Assembly (NCBI RefSeq): GCF_003269295.1
Contig: NZ_QLTT01000011.1
Span: 248,001-312,000, forward strand
Reading direction: 5' to 3'
DNA from: Lentzea atacamensis
GTDB lineage: Bacteria; Actinomycetota; Actinomycetes; Mycobacteriales; Pseudonocardiaceae
Length of the DNA: 64,000 nucleotides
The notes under the pieces were generated by a model. It was not told where the DNA came from. It searched no databases and saw nothing but the letters and a program-made list of their open reading frames with translations. The translations under genes and the position numbers were made by a program. Below are positions 24,744 to 33,715 of the stretch, piece by piece (positions within the stretch are counted from its first letter, which is position 1; each line of letters opens with the position of its first letter).

Positions 24744-25912
24744 TGGCTTATCTCGACCACGCTGCCACGACCCCGATGCACCCCGAGGCGGTCGCGGCCA
24801 TGACCGAGGCGTTGTCCACCACGGGCAACGCCTCGTCGCTGCACACCTCCGGCAGGCGGGCGCGGCGTGCGATCGAAGAGGCCCGCGAGACCATCGCCGA
24901 CGCCCTGGGCGCCCGGCCGTCCGAGGTGCTGTTCACCGGTGGCGGCACGGAGAGCGACAACCTCGCGGTCAAGGGCATCTACTGGGCGAGCGGCAAGCGT
25001 CGTGTCCTGGCCTCGGCCGTCGAGCACCACGCGGTGCTGGACGCCGTCGAGTGGCTGGAGCGGCAGGGCGCCGAGGTCACCTGGCTGCCGACGGACCGCT
25101 TCGGCCGGGTGTCCGCGGAGTCGGTCGCCGGGGCCCTGGACGACGACGTAGCGCTCGTCACGACGATGTGGGCGAACAACGAGGTCGGCACCATCAATTC
25201 GGTGCACGACATCGCTCGCGTCTGTGCTGAGCGTGGTGTGCCGTTCCACACGGACGCGGTGCAGGCCGTGGGCGCTGTCCCGGTCGACTTCGCTGCTTCC
25301 GGCGCCTCCGCGCTGACCATGACCGGCCACAAGGTCGGCGGCCCGTACGGCGTCGGCGTGCTGCTGCTGGCGCGCGACGTGAAGTGCGCGCCGTTGCTGC
25401 ACGGCGGCGGCCAGGAGCGGGACGTGCGGTCCGGCACGCTGGACGTGCCGTCGATCGTCGGCCTCGCGCGGGCCGTGCGGATCGCGGTGGACGAGCAGGA
25501 GCAGCGCGCGCGTGAGCTCACCGCACTGCGCGAGGAGTTGATCTCGTCGGTGCGCGCGGTGGTGCCGGACGTGATCGTCAACGGCGACCCGGACGACCGG
25601 CTGCCCGGCAACGCGCACCTGACGTTCCCCGGCTGCGAGGGCGACAGTCTGCTGATGCTGCTGGACGCGCGCGGTGTCGAGTGCTCGACGGGTTCCGCGT
25701 GCACGGCGGGTGTGGCGCAGCCTTCGCACGTGCTGCTGGCGATGGGTGTGGAGCCGTCCCTGGCGCGCGGTTCGTTGCGGTTCTCGCTCGGGCATACGTC
25801 GACGCGCGCGGACGTTGAAAAGCTCGCGTCGGTCATCGGCCCGGTGGTCGAGCGCGCGCGTACGGCAGGTTTGGCAGGCATGAGGCGTTCCCGGAAGGTG
25901 GTCAAGCAGTGA
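24743..25912 (+). CDS. iscS: Cysteine desulfurase (NifS/IscS class V aminotransferase)
   Basis: A 389-residue protein: MAYLDHAATTPMHPEAVAAM, FTGGGTESDNLAVKG, VEHHAVLD, NNEVGTI, HTDAVQAVG, the PLP-binding lysine in TMTGHKVGGPYGVG, and the catalytic cysteine in ECSTGSACTAG. It releases sulfur from L-cysteine as an enzyme persulfide for tRNA thiolation and Fe-S assembly. It sits directly upstream of mnmA, overlapping it, as in mycobacteria (Rv3025c-Rv3024c). This suggests it chiefly feeds sulfur to the tRNA 2-thiouridylase. Confidence 0.94.
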   Translation: MAYLDHAATTPMHPEAVAAMTEALSTTGNASSLHTSGRRARRAIEEARETIADALGARPSEVLFTGGGTESDNLAVKGIYWASGKRRVLASAVEHHAVLDAVEWLERQGAEVTWLPTDRFGRVSAESVAGALDDDVALVTTMWANNEVGTINSVHDIARVCAERGVPFHTDAVQAVGAVPVDFAASGASALTMTGHKVGGPYGVGVLLLARDVKCAPLLHGGGQERDVRSGTLDVPSIVGLARAVRIAVDEQEQRARELTALREELISSVRAVVPDVIVNGDPDDRLPGNAHLTFPGCEGDSLLMLLDARGVECSTGSACTAGVAQPSHVLLAMGVEPSLARGSLRFSLGHTSTRADVEKLASVIGPVVERARTAGLAGMRRSRKVVKQ

Positions 25913-26991
25913 AGGTCCTCGCGGCGATGAGCGGTGGTGTCGACTCCGCGGTGGCGGCGGCACGCGCCGTCGAAGCGGGACACGACGTGACGGGCGTGCA
26001 CCTGGCGTTGTCGGCCAAGCCCGGCACGCTGCGCACGGGCGCCCGCGGCTGCTGCACGATCGAAGACGCCCACGACGCCCGCCGCGCGGCCGACCTGATG
26101 GGCATCCCGTTCTACGTCTGGGACTTCGCCGAGCGCTTCACCGAGGAGGTCGTGGAGGACTTCGTCGCGGAGTACGCGGCGGGCCGCACGCCGAACCCGT
26201 GCCTGCGCTGCAACGAGCGGATCAAGTTCGAGGCGTTGCTGGACAAGGCGATCGCGCTGGGCTTCGACGCCGTCTGCACCGGCCACTACGCACGGCTCGC
26301 CGTCGTGGACGGCCGGCCAGAGCTGCGTCGCTCCGCCGACCTGGGCAAGGACCAGTCCTACGTCCTGGCGTCGCTGACCGCGGACCAGCTCGTGCACGCG
26401 ATGTTCCCGTTGGGGGACACCACGAAGGAGCTCGTTCGCGAGGAGGCCGCGGCGCGCGGTCTCTCGGTCGCGAAGAAGCCGGACAGCAACGACATCTGCT
26501 TCATCCCGGACGGCGACACGCAGAAGTTCCTCGCCGGCCGCATGGAGACCAAGCCGGGCCTGCTGATCGACGACGAGACGGGCGCGGTGCTCGGCCGGCA
26601 CGCGGGCGTGCACGAGTTCACCGTGGGCCAGCGCAAGGGCCTGGGAATCGACGGCCCCGCGCCAGACGGCCGTCCTCGCTACGTCCTGGCGCTGGAGCCG
26701 GTGTCCGGCAACGTCCGCGTGGGCTCGGTCGAGAAGCTCGCGGTGACCGGGATCGCCGCGTCGAACCCGATCGCGCACGTGGAGCTGGACGGGCCGGTCG
26801 AGTGCGTCGCCCAGGTGCGGGCGCACGGCGGTACGGCGCCGGCGGTCGCCGAGCTGGTCGACGGGATGCTGAGGGTGCAGCTGCGGGAGCCGCTCAAGGG
26901 TGTGGCGCCGGGGCAGGCCGTGGCGATCTACCGCGAGGACGCGGCGGGCGACGTGGTGCTGGCCAGCGCGACGATCGACGCGACCAGCTGA
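25909..26991 (+). CDS. mnmA: tRNA-specific 2-thiouridylase MnmA
   Basis: A 360-residue protein: PP-loop MKVLAAMSGGVDSAVAA (ATP pyrophosphatase), NPCLRCNERIKF with the catalytic cysteine (about Cys101), TGHYARL, GKDQSYVLASL and KPDSNDICFIP with the second cysteine. C-terminal beta domains include HEFTVGQRKGLGI. It makes the 2-thio group of wobble uridine 34 in Lys, Glu and Gln tRNAs. The GTG start at 25909 overlaps the desulfurase end by 4 bases (GTGA), giving direct translational coupling to its sulfur donor. Confidence 0.95.
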   Translation: MKVLAAMSGGVDSAVAAARAVEAGHDVTGVHLALSAKPGTLRTGARGCCTIEDAHDARRAADLMGIPFYVWDFAERFTEEVVEDFVAEYAAGRTPNPCLRCNERIKFEALLDKAIALGFDAVCTGHYARLAVVDGRPELRRSADLGKDQSYVLASLTADQLVHAMFPLGDTTKELVREEAAARGLSVAKKPDSNDICFIPDGDTQKFLAGRMETKPGLLIDDETGAVLGRHAGVHEFTVGQRKGLGIDGPAPDGRPRYVLALEPVSGNVRVGSVEKLAVTGIAASNPIAHVELDGPVECVAQVRAHGGTAPAVAELVDGMLRVQLREPLKGVAPGQAVAIYREDAAGDVVLASATIDATS

Positions 26992-27007
26992 TCCGGTTGT
27001 CGCTCGG

Positions 27008-27013
27008 TAGCGT
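27008..27013 (+). promoter_or_regulatory. Candidate -10 for a leaderless methyltransferase mRNA
   Basis: TAGCGT lies 7 bases before the GTG at 27021 with no ribosome binding site, right after the mnmA stop. It suggests independent, leaderless expression. Confidence 0.4.
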
Positions 27014-27020
27014 CCGCGGT

Positions 27021-27731
27021 GTGACGTTCACCGACGCCGACAACGCCGCGCTCTACGACAGGCTGAACCCGTGGAAGGGTGCGGACGCCGACTTCTACGA
27101 CCCCTTGGTCGACGAGGCGCGCGACGTGCTCGACGTCGGTTGTGGCACGGGCCAGATGCTGATCGCGGCGCGGGAGCGCGGCCATGCCGGGCGTCTCGTC
27201 GGCCTCGACCCGCACGACCCGTCGCTGGACCGGGCACGCCGGCGCACCGACGTCGAGTGGGTGCTGGCGAAGGCCGAGGACGCCCGCTGGGAGGCGGAAT
27301 TCGGTCTCGCGGTCATGTCCAGCAACGCGTTCCAGTGCTTCGTGACCGACGACGAGCTGCGGAACTCGTTGCGCGCCATCAGGAAAGCGCTGCGACCCGG
27401 AGCGCGGTTCGCGTTCGACACACGAAATCCCGCCGCCCGTGAGTGGGACGCGTGGCGGGACGCGACCTTCGAGATCGACGACCTCCTGGTGAGCTACGAG
27501 GTCGAGACGGTCGAGGACGGCGTGGTGACGTTCACCGAGTCGACCTCCCGTGACGGCGATCTGCTCAGGTGCGACCGGGCCTCGTTGCGGTTCCTCGAGG
27601 TCGATGAGCTGAACGGGTTTCTCGCCGAGACCGGCTTCATGATCGAGGGGCAGTACGGCGGCTGGACGCGCGGCCCGATCACCGACCGCACCAGGTCGAT
27701 CGTCACCGTGGCCGCCACTCGGAGCTGGTGA
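27021..27731 (+). CDS. Class I SAM-dependent methyltransferase
   Basis: A 236-residue protein: YDRLNPWKGADADFYDPL, motif I VLDVGCGTGQML, acidic LVGLDPHDPSL, and IRKALRPGARFAFDTRNP. The C-terminal beta-rich cap is of the kind that binds small molecules. The methyl acceptor is unknown. The GTG start is supported by the -10-like TAGCGT just upstream. The gene is convergent with the Hsp70-like gene and separated from it by a hairpin. Confidence 0.85.
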   Translation: MTFTDADNAALYDRLNPWKGADADFYDPLVDEARDVLDVGCGTGQMLIAARERGHAGRLVGLDPHDPSLDRARRRTDVEWVLAKAEDARWEAEFGLAVMSSNAFQCFVTDDELRNSLRAIRKALRPGARFAFDTRNPAAREWDAWRDATFEIDDLLVSYEVETVEDGVVTFTESTSRDGDLLRCDRASLRFLEVDELNGFLAETGFMIEGQYGGWTRGPITDRTRSIVTVAATRSW

Positions 27732-27743
27732 CGCGCCCAGCTG

Positions 27744-27789
27744 GGGACGCCGACCGCTCTGCCGAGCGTGAACCACCGGCCGGCGTCCC
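27744..27789. terminator. Hairpin between convergent genes
   Basis: GGGACGCCG (27744-27752) pairs with CGGCGTCCC (27781-27789). Inside the loop CGCTC and GAGCG can pair again. It probably terminates transcription from both sides. Confidence 0.5.
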
Positions 27790-27825
27790 GGCTCGCACTC
27801 CCAGCTCCACAAAGGACAGCGGCGG

Positions 27826-29403
27826 TCACGGCGCCGGCGGTCGCGTGCTCGGCGGGTCCGGCGGGGGCGGGGTTTCGATGCTGCTGGTGACGGACGGCGG
27901 TGGCGGCGAGAACGTCGTGGTCACCGGTGGCTCGACGACGGGCGTCGGCGGCTCGATGCGGGGCATCGCGGTGGTGGTCGCCGTGGTCGTGGTGGGTTTG
28001 GACGCCGAAGCCGGGGTGGTCGTGGGCGCGCTCGAGGAGGTGCGGCTCGGCGACGTGGCCGGGTTCTGCGGCACGGTCGCGCGAACGTTCAGCTCTGCCG
28101 GGGCGTTGGGGACGGTCGCGGTCTGGTTCGGTTCGCCCGTGGTGGTGGTGCCGGTCGAACGATCCGCCCAGGTCACGGCGGCCAGCGCGGCGACGCCGAT
28201 GGCCATTATGCCGGTCGCCCCGACGATGATCTTGGGGCGCTTGCGGCCGCGCTGGCGGGGAGCGGACAGCGGCGCGGTCGTCACCACGGGGCGGGTCGGC
28301 GGGGCGGTGCGCGTGAGCACGGGGCGTGCGTCGAACGCGGCCAGCGCGGCGCCGGTCGCCACGGACGTGCTCTGGTCGGTGTCCACGGCGACCGGGCGGC
28401 CCAGTTCCATCGAGATCAGCTGTGCCACCAGCGGGATGCGGGACGAGCCGCCGACGAGCAGCACCGCGGCCAGGTCTTCCGGTTCCAGCCCTGCCGAGCG
28501 CACGGTGCGGCGCAGTGCCTCGACCGTGTCGTCCAGAGCGGGCCGGATCATCGCCTCGAACTCACCGCGCACCAGCCGGATCTGTGCGCGCGTTCCGGGC
28601 AGCAGCACCGGAATGGTGACCTCGGTGTCGGTGGACAACGCCTCCTTGGCCTCGGTGCAGTCCCTGCGCAGCCGGGCGACCGCGGCGACCGTGACCGGGT
28701 CCTCCGGGTCCAACTCGTCCACGACGTCGGTGATGCTCGCGCGGACGTGGTCGAACACGACCTCGTCGAAGTCGATGCCGCCCAGCCGTTCAATGCCTTC
28801 GGGACGGCCGAGCAGCTCGAACCCCGCGCACTCGGTGCGGCGCAGGACGGCGGCGTCGAACGTGCCGCCACCCAGGTCGTAGACGGCGATCGTGCCGCCG
28901 GGCTCGATGCGTTGCGCCGAGGCGTAGTGCACGGCGGCCGCTTCCGGTTCGGTGAGGAACACGACGTCGTCCAGGCCGGCGGCGCGCAGCCCTTCGGTGA
29001 GCCGGGCCATCTTGTGCGGGCCCCATCCGGCGGGATGGGTGATCGCGATCCGGTCCGGTGCCGCGCCCTCGCGCTCGGTCACCCGGTCGACGACCCAGCG
29101 CGCCAGGAAGCCGGTGAGCTCGTGTGCGTGCTGGGGGCTACCGGCCACCATCAGCGGGGTCGGGTCGCCGATCCGGCGCTTGAACTCGCGGATCACCCGC
29201 TCCGGGTCCGTCACCGCACGGCGTTCCGCCGCCTCCCCGACGAGCACACCGGAGTCCTCGCCGAGGTACAGAACCGAGGCGACCGACGCCGACCGGGGAC
29301 TCAGTGCCACAACCTCGGCGGATGTGGACGTCCGGTGCACGGCGGCGGCGGTGAACGTCGTGCCCAGGTCAACACCCAATTGATAGACCACAGCGCGCAA
29401 CAT
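27826..29403 (-). CDS. Membrane-anchored Hsp70-like ATPase without substrate-binding domain
   Basis: A 525-residue protein. Residues 9-365 form an actin/Hsp70 nucleotide-binding domain: LGVDLGTTFTAA, ITHPAGWGPHKM, TEPEAAAVHYA, AVYDLGGGTFDAAVL and LVGGSSRIPLV. The chaperone substrate-binding domain is absent. A basic segment (RQRGRKRPK) and a transmembrane helix at about 392-413 lead to an extracellular Pro/Thr/Ser tail of about 110 residues. ATP-driven signalling or scaffolding at the membrane is inferred. It is divergent from the iniBAC-like operon with a shared 233-bp promoter region. The start is uncertain: ATG 29403, ATG 29412 or TTG 29430. Confidence 0.85.
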   Translation of the reverse strand: MLRAVVYQLGVDLGTTFTAAAVHRTSTSAEVVALSPRSASVASVLYLGEDSGVLVGEAAERRAVTDPERVIREFKRRIGDPTPLMVAGSPQHAHELTGFLARWVVDRVTEREGAAPDRIAITHPAGWGPHKMARLTEGLRAAGLDDVVFLTEPEAAAVHYASAQRIEPGGTIAVYDLGGGTFDAAVLRRTECAGFELLGRPEGIERLGGIDFDEVVFDHVRASITDVVDELDPEDPVTVAAVARLRRDCTEAKEALSTDTEVTIPVLLPGTRAQIRLVRGEFEAMIRPALDDTVEALRRTVRSAGLEPEDLAAVLLVGGSSRIPLVAQLISMELGRPVAVDTDQSTSVATGAALAAFDARPVLTRTAPPTRPVVTTAPLSAPRQRGRKRPKIIVGATGIMAIGVAALAAVTWADRSTGTTTTGEPNQTATVPNAPAELNVRATVPQNPATSPSRTSSSAPTTTPASASKPTTTTATTTAMPRIEPPTPVVEPPVTTTFSPPPPSVTSSIETPPPPDPPSTRPPAP

Positions 29404-29636
29404 TAGCAACATTTCCGGCGGGAACTGCAATCCCCTATTTCCCCTATCTTGCCACCCCGATCCCCGTCACTCATTCGGGTGGCGCGGTATGTTCGGCATC
29501 CCCCAGCGGCCTCCCGTGGAATTCGGAGCGATCACCGATGGCAAGCTTCTGCCGCGGTCCTAGCGTTCGTGCGGTCGAGCGCGGAGTTCGGCGTGCATTC
29601 GAAGCGATCAGTGACCTAGAGGAGAAGGCAAACGCC
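29404..29636. promoter_or_regulatory. Divergent control region of the Hsp70-like and iniBAC-like genes
   Basis: It contains the direct repeat CCCCTAT-TT-CCCCTAT at about 29432-29447, followed by C-rich words (CCACCCCGATCCCC). These could be regulator half-sites. A GAGGAGAAGG ribosome binding site lies at its right end. A clear -35/-10 pair is not visible. Confidence 0.4.
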
Positions 29637-30356
29637 ATGACCAGCCTGCTGGAATTCATTCTCAACCTGCTCCGAGACCCGGTGGCTCAGGAGCAGTTCA
29701 AGGCAGACCCCCAGCAGGCCCTGCGCGATCACGGGTTCGACGAGGTCTGCGGGCAGGACGTGCACGACGCGTTGCCGCTGGTGGTGGACAACGTCCTGGT
29801 GAGCGGCACGGGCGGCCCGCTGCCGTCGCCACAACCGGGCGAGGACCACTTCGACATCGCGATCCGGCAGATCGACCACATCGTGAACAACTATTCCTAC
29901 ACCGACAGCCACGACACGCACGTGGATTATTCGGTGCACCAGACCATCTGGACCCAGGGGGACGTGAACCAGTCCTTCGACAACGACTACGGCAACGACA
30001 ACGGCACCGTCAACGACAACGACACCACCAACGACAACGACACCATCAACGCGAACGACAGCACGGTTGTCGACGGTGATGCCAACGCCACCGCCACCGG
30101 CGACGCGGATCTGCAGAACTTCGGTCAGGGCGACGTCACCGGGAACTCCGGCAACAATTCCGAATCTGATTCACATGAGGTGACCCACCAGCATTCCCAC
30201 ACCACGATCGACGCCTCGTACCGCGAGGAGCACGAGCACAACGTCGGCATCGACCACACCGACCAGCACGGCCTGGTGAACGTCGACGACACGTTGAACG
30301 ACGTCGACCTGTTGAGCCACAACGACGTCGACCTGCTCAACGGCCTGCACCTGTAG
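29637..30356 (+). CDS. iniB: IniB-like protein with Asn/Asp and His-rich repeats
   Basis: A 239-residue protein from the ATG at 29637, with GAGGAGAAGG upstream. Residues 1-50 (MTSLLEFILNLLRDPVAQEQ, then F-K-A-D-P-Q-Q-A-L-R-D-H-G-F) match the N-terminal helical module of mycobacterial IniB and related actinobacterial proteins. Residues 55-239 are low complexity: an NDND-T repeat block, Gly/Asn/Ser stretches, and a His-rich region (VTHQHSHTT, EEHEHNVGIDHTDQHG). No signal peptide is visible. IniB function is unknown; in mycobacteria the operon responds to cell-wall inhibitors. The repeats could assemble or bind metal, but this is speculation. It is followed by a hairpin and iniA. Confidence 0.75.
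   Translation: MTSLLEFILNLLRDPVAQEQFKADPQQALRDHGFDEVCGQDVHDALPLVVDNVLVSGTGGPLPSPQPGEDHFDIAIRQIDHIVNNYSYTDSHDTHVDYSVHQTIWTQGDVNQSFDNDYGNDNGTVNDNDTTNDNDTINANDSTVVDGDANATATGDADLQNFGQGDVTGNSGNNSESDSHEVTHQHSHTTIDASYREEHEHNVGIDHTDQHGLVNVDDTLNDVDLLSHNDVDLLNGLHL
29994..30065 (+). repeat. iniB: 18-bp coding tandem repeat in iniB
   Basis: Four copies of an 18-base unit (AACGACAACGACACCACC type) encode NDNDTT-like hexapeptides. The A-rich third-position-C pattern makes this stretch less GC-rich than its neighbours. Confidence 0.75.
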
Positions 30357-30366
30357 GGCACCACCG

Positions 30367-30395
30367 CCCGGTCCAGGTGTCACGCCTGGGCCGGG
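30367..30395 (+). terminator. Hairpin between iniB and iniA
   Basis: CCCGGTCCAGG and CCTGGGCCGGG form an 11-bp stem (one G-U) with loop TGTCACG, 11 bases after the iniB stop. It probably acts as a partial terminator, making IniB-like protein in excess over the GTPases. Confidence 0.55.
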
Positions 30396-30435
30396 TACCG
30401 GAGCCCACGAGAAGGATTCTGTGAGGGAGTAGCAC

Positions 30436-32256
30436 TTGTCGGTTCCCGCAGCGATCGAGGTCGTCGACCTCGCGCTCCAGGCGGCACTCGCCTACGGTCG
30501 CGCGGACTTCGGCGCCCGCCTGCGCCAGACTCGGCGCAGGCTGACCGAGGACGGCGTCCGGGTGCTCGTGGTCGGAGAGTTCAAGCAAGGCAAGAGCCAT
30601 TTGGTCAACGCGCTGCTCAACGCGTCCGTGTGCCCGATCGACGACGACATCGCCACCACGGTTCCCACCATCGTGCGCTACGGGGAGGAGCCCGCGGCCG
30701 TGGTCGTGCACGAGTACGGCGGTGAGGCGCCGGCCGAGAGCAAGCCCGTCCCGGTCGACCGGCTCGCGGACTACGTCTGCGACCCCGGCAACCGGCGCGG
30801 TGTCAGCTACGCCGAGGTGGGTGTCCCCCGCACGTTGCTGGCCGGTGGGCTGGTCGTGGTGGACACGCCGAGCGTCGGCGGGCTCGCTTCCATGCGCGGT
30901 GCGGCGACCATCGCCGCGTTGCCGCTGGCCGACGCGGTGGTGTTCGTCTCGGACGCGGGCTCGGAGTTCACCGCGCCCGAACTGGACTTCCTCCGGCACG
31001 CCGCGCAGGTGTGCCCGAACATCATCTGCGCGTTGACGAAGATCGACCTCTACCCGCACTGGCGGCGCATCGCCGAGATCGACCGCCGGCACCTCGCCAA
31101 CGCCGAGCTGGAGGCGGAGATCGTGCCCGTCTCGTCGACGCTGCGGCTGCACGCGGTCCGCACCAACGACCACATGCTCAACACCGAGTCCGGTTTTCCC
31201 GTGCTGATCGGGCACTTGCGCGACCGGATAGCCGGCCAGGCCGGCCAGCTCGCGTGCCGCGCCGCGGCGCAGGACGTGCTGGCGGTCACCGAGCAACTGA
31301 CGACCACCATGCGGGCGCAGCTCTCGGCCTACCAGGGCGGTGACGCCTCCGCCGAGCTGATCCGCGAGCTGGAGCTGGCGCAGCTGCGGGCCGATCGGCT
31401 GCGGGAACGGTCGGCGCGCTGGCAGCAGACGCTGAGCGACGGCATCGCGGATCTGATCTCGGACATCGAGTACGACCTGCGCGACAGGATGCGGCAGATC
31501 GGCCGCGACGCCGAACGCGAGATCGACCAGGCCGATCCCGTCGCGATGGAGGACCAGTTCGCCGCCTGGCTGCAGCAGCAGGTCTCCGGTGCCGCGTCAG
31601 CGAACTTCGTGTGGGCGATGGACCGGGGACGTTGGCTCGCCGACCAGGTGGCCGACCACTTCGCCGAGGACGGTGACAAGGTGCTGCCGGACCTGCGTGA
31701 CGTCGATTTCGCCAGGATGACCGGCTCCATCGATGCCATCGTGATGCCGCGCAACGAGAAGCTGAAGCTGGGCAACAAGCTCATCCTGGGCATGCGCGGC
31801 GGTTACGGCGGCACGCTGATGTTCGGCATGGCGGGCACGCTGGTGGGGATGGCGCTGCTGAACCCGTTCTCGATCGCCGCAGGCCTGCTGCTGGGCGGCC
31901 GCACGGTGCGAGAGGAACGCAAGAGATTGGTGCAGCGGCGGCAGATGGAGGCCAAGAGCGCGGTCCGCCGGCACCTGGACGACGTCGTTTTCCAGCTGGG
32001 CAAGGAGTCCAGGGACATGCTCCGCGAGGTTCAGCGCACGTTGCGCAACCACTTCACCGGTCACGCCGAGGAGCTGCAGCGGTCGGTGAACGACTCGTTG
32101 CAGGCGGCGCAGAACGCGTTGCGGGCCAACAAGGAGGAGTGCAAACGCGCGATCGCGGACCTGCAGGCCGAACTCGCCCGCATCGCCGCGCTGGAGGATC
32201 GCGCGCGTGATCTGACGGCGGGACCGCAGCTCGTGCTGAGCGAGGTGGCGCGTTGA
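30436..32256 (+). CDS. iniA: Dynamin-like GTPase IniA
   Basis: A 606-residue protein. GTPase motifs: G1 GEFKQGKS (47-54), a switch region Thr in IATTVPTIV, G3 VVDTPSVGG (Asp143) and G4 LTKID (201-204). Long helices follow, interrupted near residues 440-490 by a hydrophobic hairpin (GGTLMFGMAGTLVGMALLNP). This is the membrane-inserting paddle expected of a bacterial dynamin-like protein. M. tuberculosis IniA (about 640 residues) has the same layout and can fuse or split membranes. The TTG start at 30436 has GAGGGAG upstream. It overlaps iniC by 4 bases (TTGA). Confidence 0.88.
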   Translation: MSVPAAIEVVDLALQAALAYGRADFGARLRQTRRRLTEDGVRVLVVGEFKQGKSHLVNALLNASVCPIDDDIATTVPTIVRYGEEPAAVVVHEYGGEAPAESKPVPVDRLADYVCDPGNRRGVSYAEVGVPRTLLAGGLVVVDTPSVGGLASMRGAATIAALPLADAVVFVSDAGSEFTAPELDFLRHAAQVCPNIICALTKIDLYPHWRRIAEIDRRHLANAELEAEIVPVSSTLRLHAVRTNDHMLNTESGFPVLIGHLRDRIAGQAGQLACRAAAQDVLAVTEQLTTTMRAQLSAYQGGDASAELIRELELAQLRADRLRERSARWQQTLSDGIADLISDIEYDLRDRMRQIGRDAEREIDQADPVAMEDQFAAWLQQQVSGAASANFVWAMDRGRWLADQVADHFAEDGDKVLPDLRDVDFARMTGSIDAIVMPRNEKLKLGNKLILGMRGGYGGTLMFGMAGTLVGMALLNPFSIAAGLLLGGRTVREERKRLVQRRQMEAKSAVRRHLDDVVFQLGKESRDMLREVQRTLRNHFTGHAEELQRSVNDSLQAAQNALRANKEECKRAIADLQAELARIAALEDRARDLTAGPQLVLSEVAR

Positions 32257-33710
32257 ACACGACTTCGGGACTCGGCGCGTCCGTGCGTGCCGTGATGCGC
32301 CGGGCGATCAAGGCGTATCGGGACTGCCCAGACATGGTGGCGTACCTGCAACGGCATCTGGACCGGATGAACGAGCCGCTGCGCGTCGCGATCGCGGGGC
32401 AGGTCAAGGCGGGCAAGTCGACGTTGCTGAACGCGTTGGTCGGCGAGGAGATCGCGGCCACCGACGCGGGCGAGTGCACCCGCGCCGTCACCTGGTACCG
32501 CGCCGCCGAGACACCGCGGGTCACGTTGCATCCGTCGGACGCCCCGCCCCGGCAGCTGCCGATCGACCGGCGTGACGGTGCGTTGCGCATGGACCTGGGC
32601 ACGGACCGGGTTGACCGCGTGGTCGTCGACTGGCCGTCACAGCACCTGCGCACCATGACCCTGATCGACACGCCGGGCCTGCAGTCGATCTCCGCGGAGA
32701 TCTCGGCACGCACGGCCGGCTTCCTGTCCGGTGACGAGGAGCCGGCGGAGGCCGACGCGGTGATCTACCTGATGCGGCACCTGCACTCGAGCAACGTGCG
32801 GTTCCTGGAGTCGTTCTACGACCGGGGCATCGCTCGTGCGACGCCGGTGAACACCATCGCGGTGCTGTCGCGGGCGGACGAGATCGGAGCGGGCCGGGTC
32901 GACGCGTTGATGTCCGCGCGGCGCATCGCACGCCGGTACGGCGCCGACGAGAAGCTGCGGTCGTTGTGTCAGACCGTCGTGCCGGTGTCCGGTTTGCTGG
33001 CGCAGGCGGGCAGGACGATGCGGCAGGCCGAGTTCGCGGCGTTCCTCGAGCTCGTGCGGGCGCGGCGATCCGATGTCGAGGCCGCGCTGCTCTCCGCCGA
33101 CCGGTTCGCGCGCTACGACGGCCTGGAACCGGACGTCTGCGTCGACCTGTTGCACCGGTTCGGACTGAGCGGTGTCCGGCTGGCCGTCACGTTGGTGCGG
33201 CAGGGTTTCGACGGCGCGCCGAAGCTCGCCGCCGAACTGGTGCGGCGCAGCGGCCTCGACGAGCTGCGCGAGGTGCTCACCGCGCAGTTCACCGCTCGCG
33301 CCGAGCTGTTGAAGGCGCGGTCCGCACTGCTCGCGCTGGACGTGGTGCTCAGCAGAGCGGTCCGGCCGGAGACGCAGGCGCTGGTCGTCGAGGTGGAACG
33401 GATCGTGGCGGGTGCGCACGAGTTCGCCGAGCTGCGGCTGCTCAGCTCGTTGCGGCTGGGCTCGGTGAAGCTCCCCGCCGACGTGCTCACCGAGGCCGAG
33501 AGGTTGCTCGGCGGGCTGGGCGTGGGTTCGACGACCAGGCTGGGTCTCGGTGTGCACGCCACCATGGCCGAGCAGCGCAACGCCGCGCTGGACGCACTGA
33601 GCCGGTGGCGACGGCGCCTCGAGAACCCGCTGTCCAGCCTGGCGCTGACCGACGCGTCCCGCATCGTGATCCGCAGCTGCGAGGGCCTGCTGGCAGAGTT
33701 CGCTGACTGA
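32253..33710 (+). CDS. iniC: Dynamin-like GTPase IniC
   Basis: A 485-residue protein: G1 GQVKAGKS (49-56) then TLLNALVGEEIAATD, G3 LIDTPGLQS (Asp139) and a G4-type LSRADE. A mainly helical C-terminal half follows without an obvious transmembrane hairpin. IniC of M. tuberculosis is about the same length. Paired bacterial dynamins often work as a heterotypic complex, so this subunit probably acts with IniA at the membrane. The TTG start overlaps the iniA stop. It is convergent with the LuxR regulator, only 5 bases away, with no room for an intergenic terminator. Confidence 0.87.
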   Translation: MNTTSGLGASVRAVMRRAIKAYRDCPDMVAYLQRHLDRMNEPLRVAIAGQVKAGKSTLLNALVGEEIAATDAGECTRAVTWYRAAETPRVTLHPSDAPPRQLPIDRRDGALRMDLGTDRVDRVVVDWPSQHLRTMTLIDTPGLQSISAEISARTAGFLSGDEEPAEADAVIYLMRHLHSSNVRFLESFYDRGIARATPVNTIAVLSRADEIGAGRVDALMSARRIARRYGADEKLRSLCQTVVPVSGLLAQAGRTMRQAEFAAFLELVRARRSDVEAALLSADRFARYDGLEPDVCVDLLHRFGLSGVRLAVTLVRQGFDGAPKLAAELVRRSGLDELREVLTAQFTARAELLKARSALLALDVVLSRAVRPETQALVVEVERIVAGAHEFAELRLLSSLRLGSVKLPADVLTEAERLLGGLGVGSTTRLGLGVHATMAEQRNAALDALSRWRRRLENPLSSLALTDASRIVIRSCEGLLAEFAD

Positions 33711-33715
33711 CGGCA

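Noticed and set aside
29538..29636. N-terminal extension of the IniB-like protein (33 codons)
   Set aside because: The ATG at 29637 has a much better ribosome binding site and gives the conserved N-terminus. The upstream codons look like leader.
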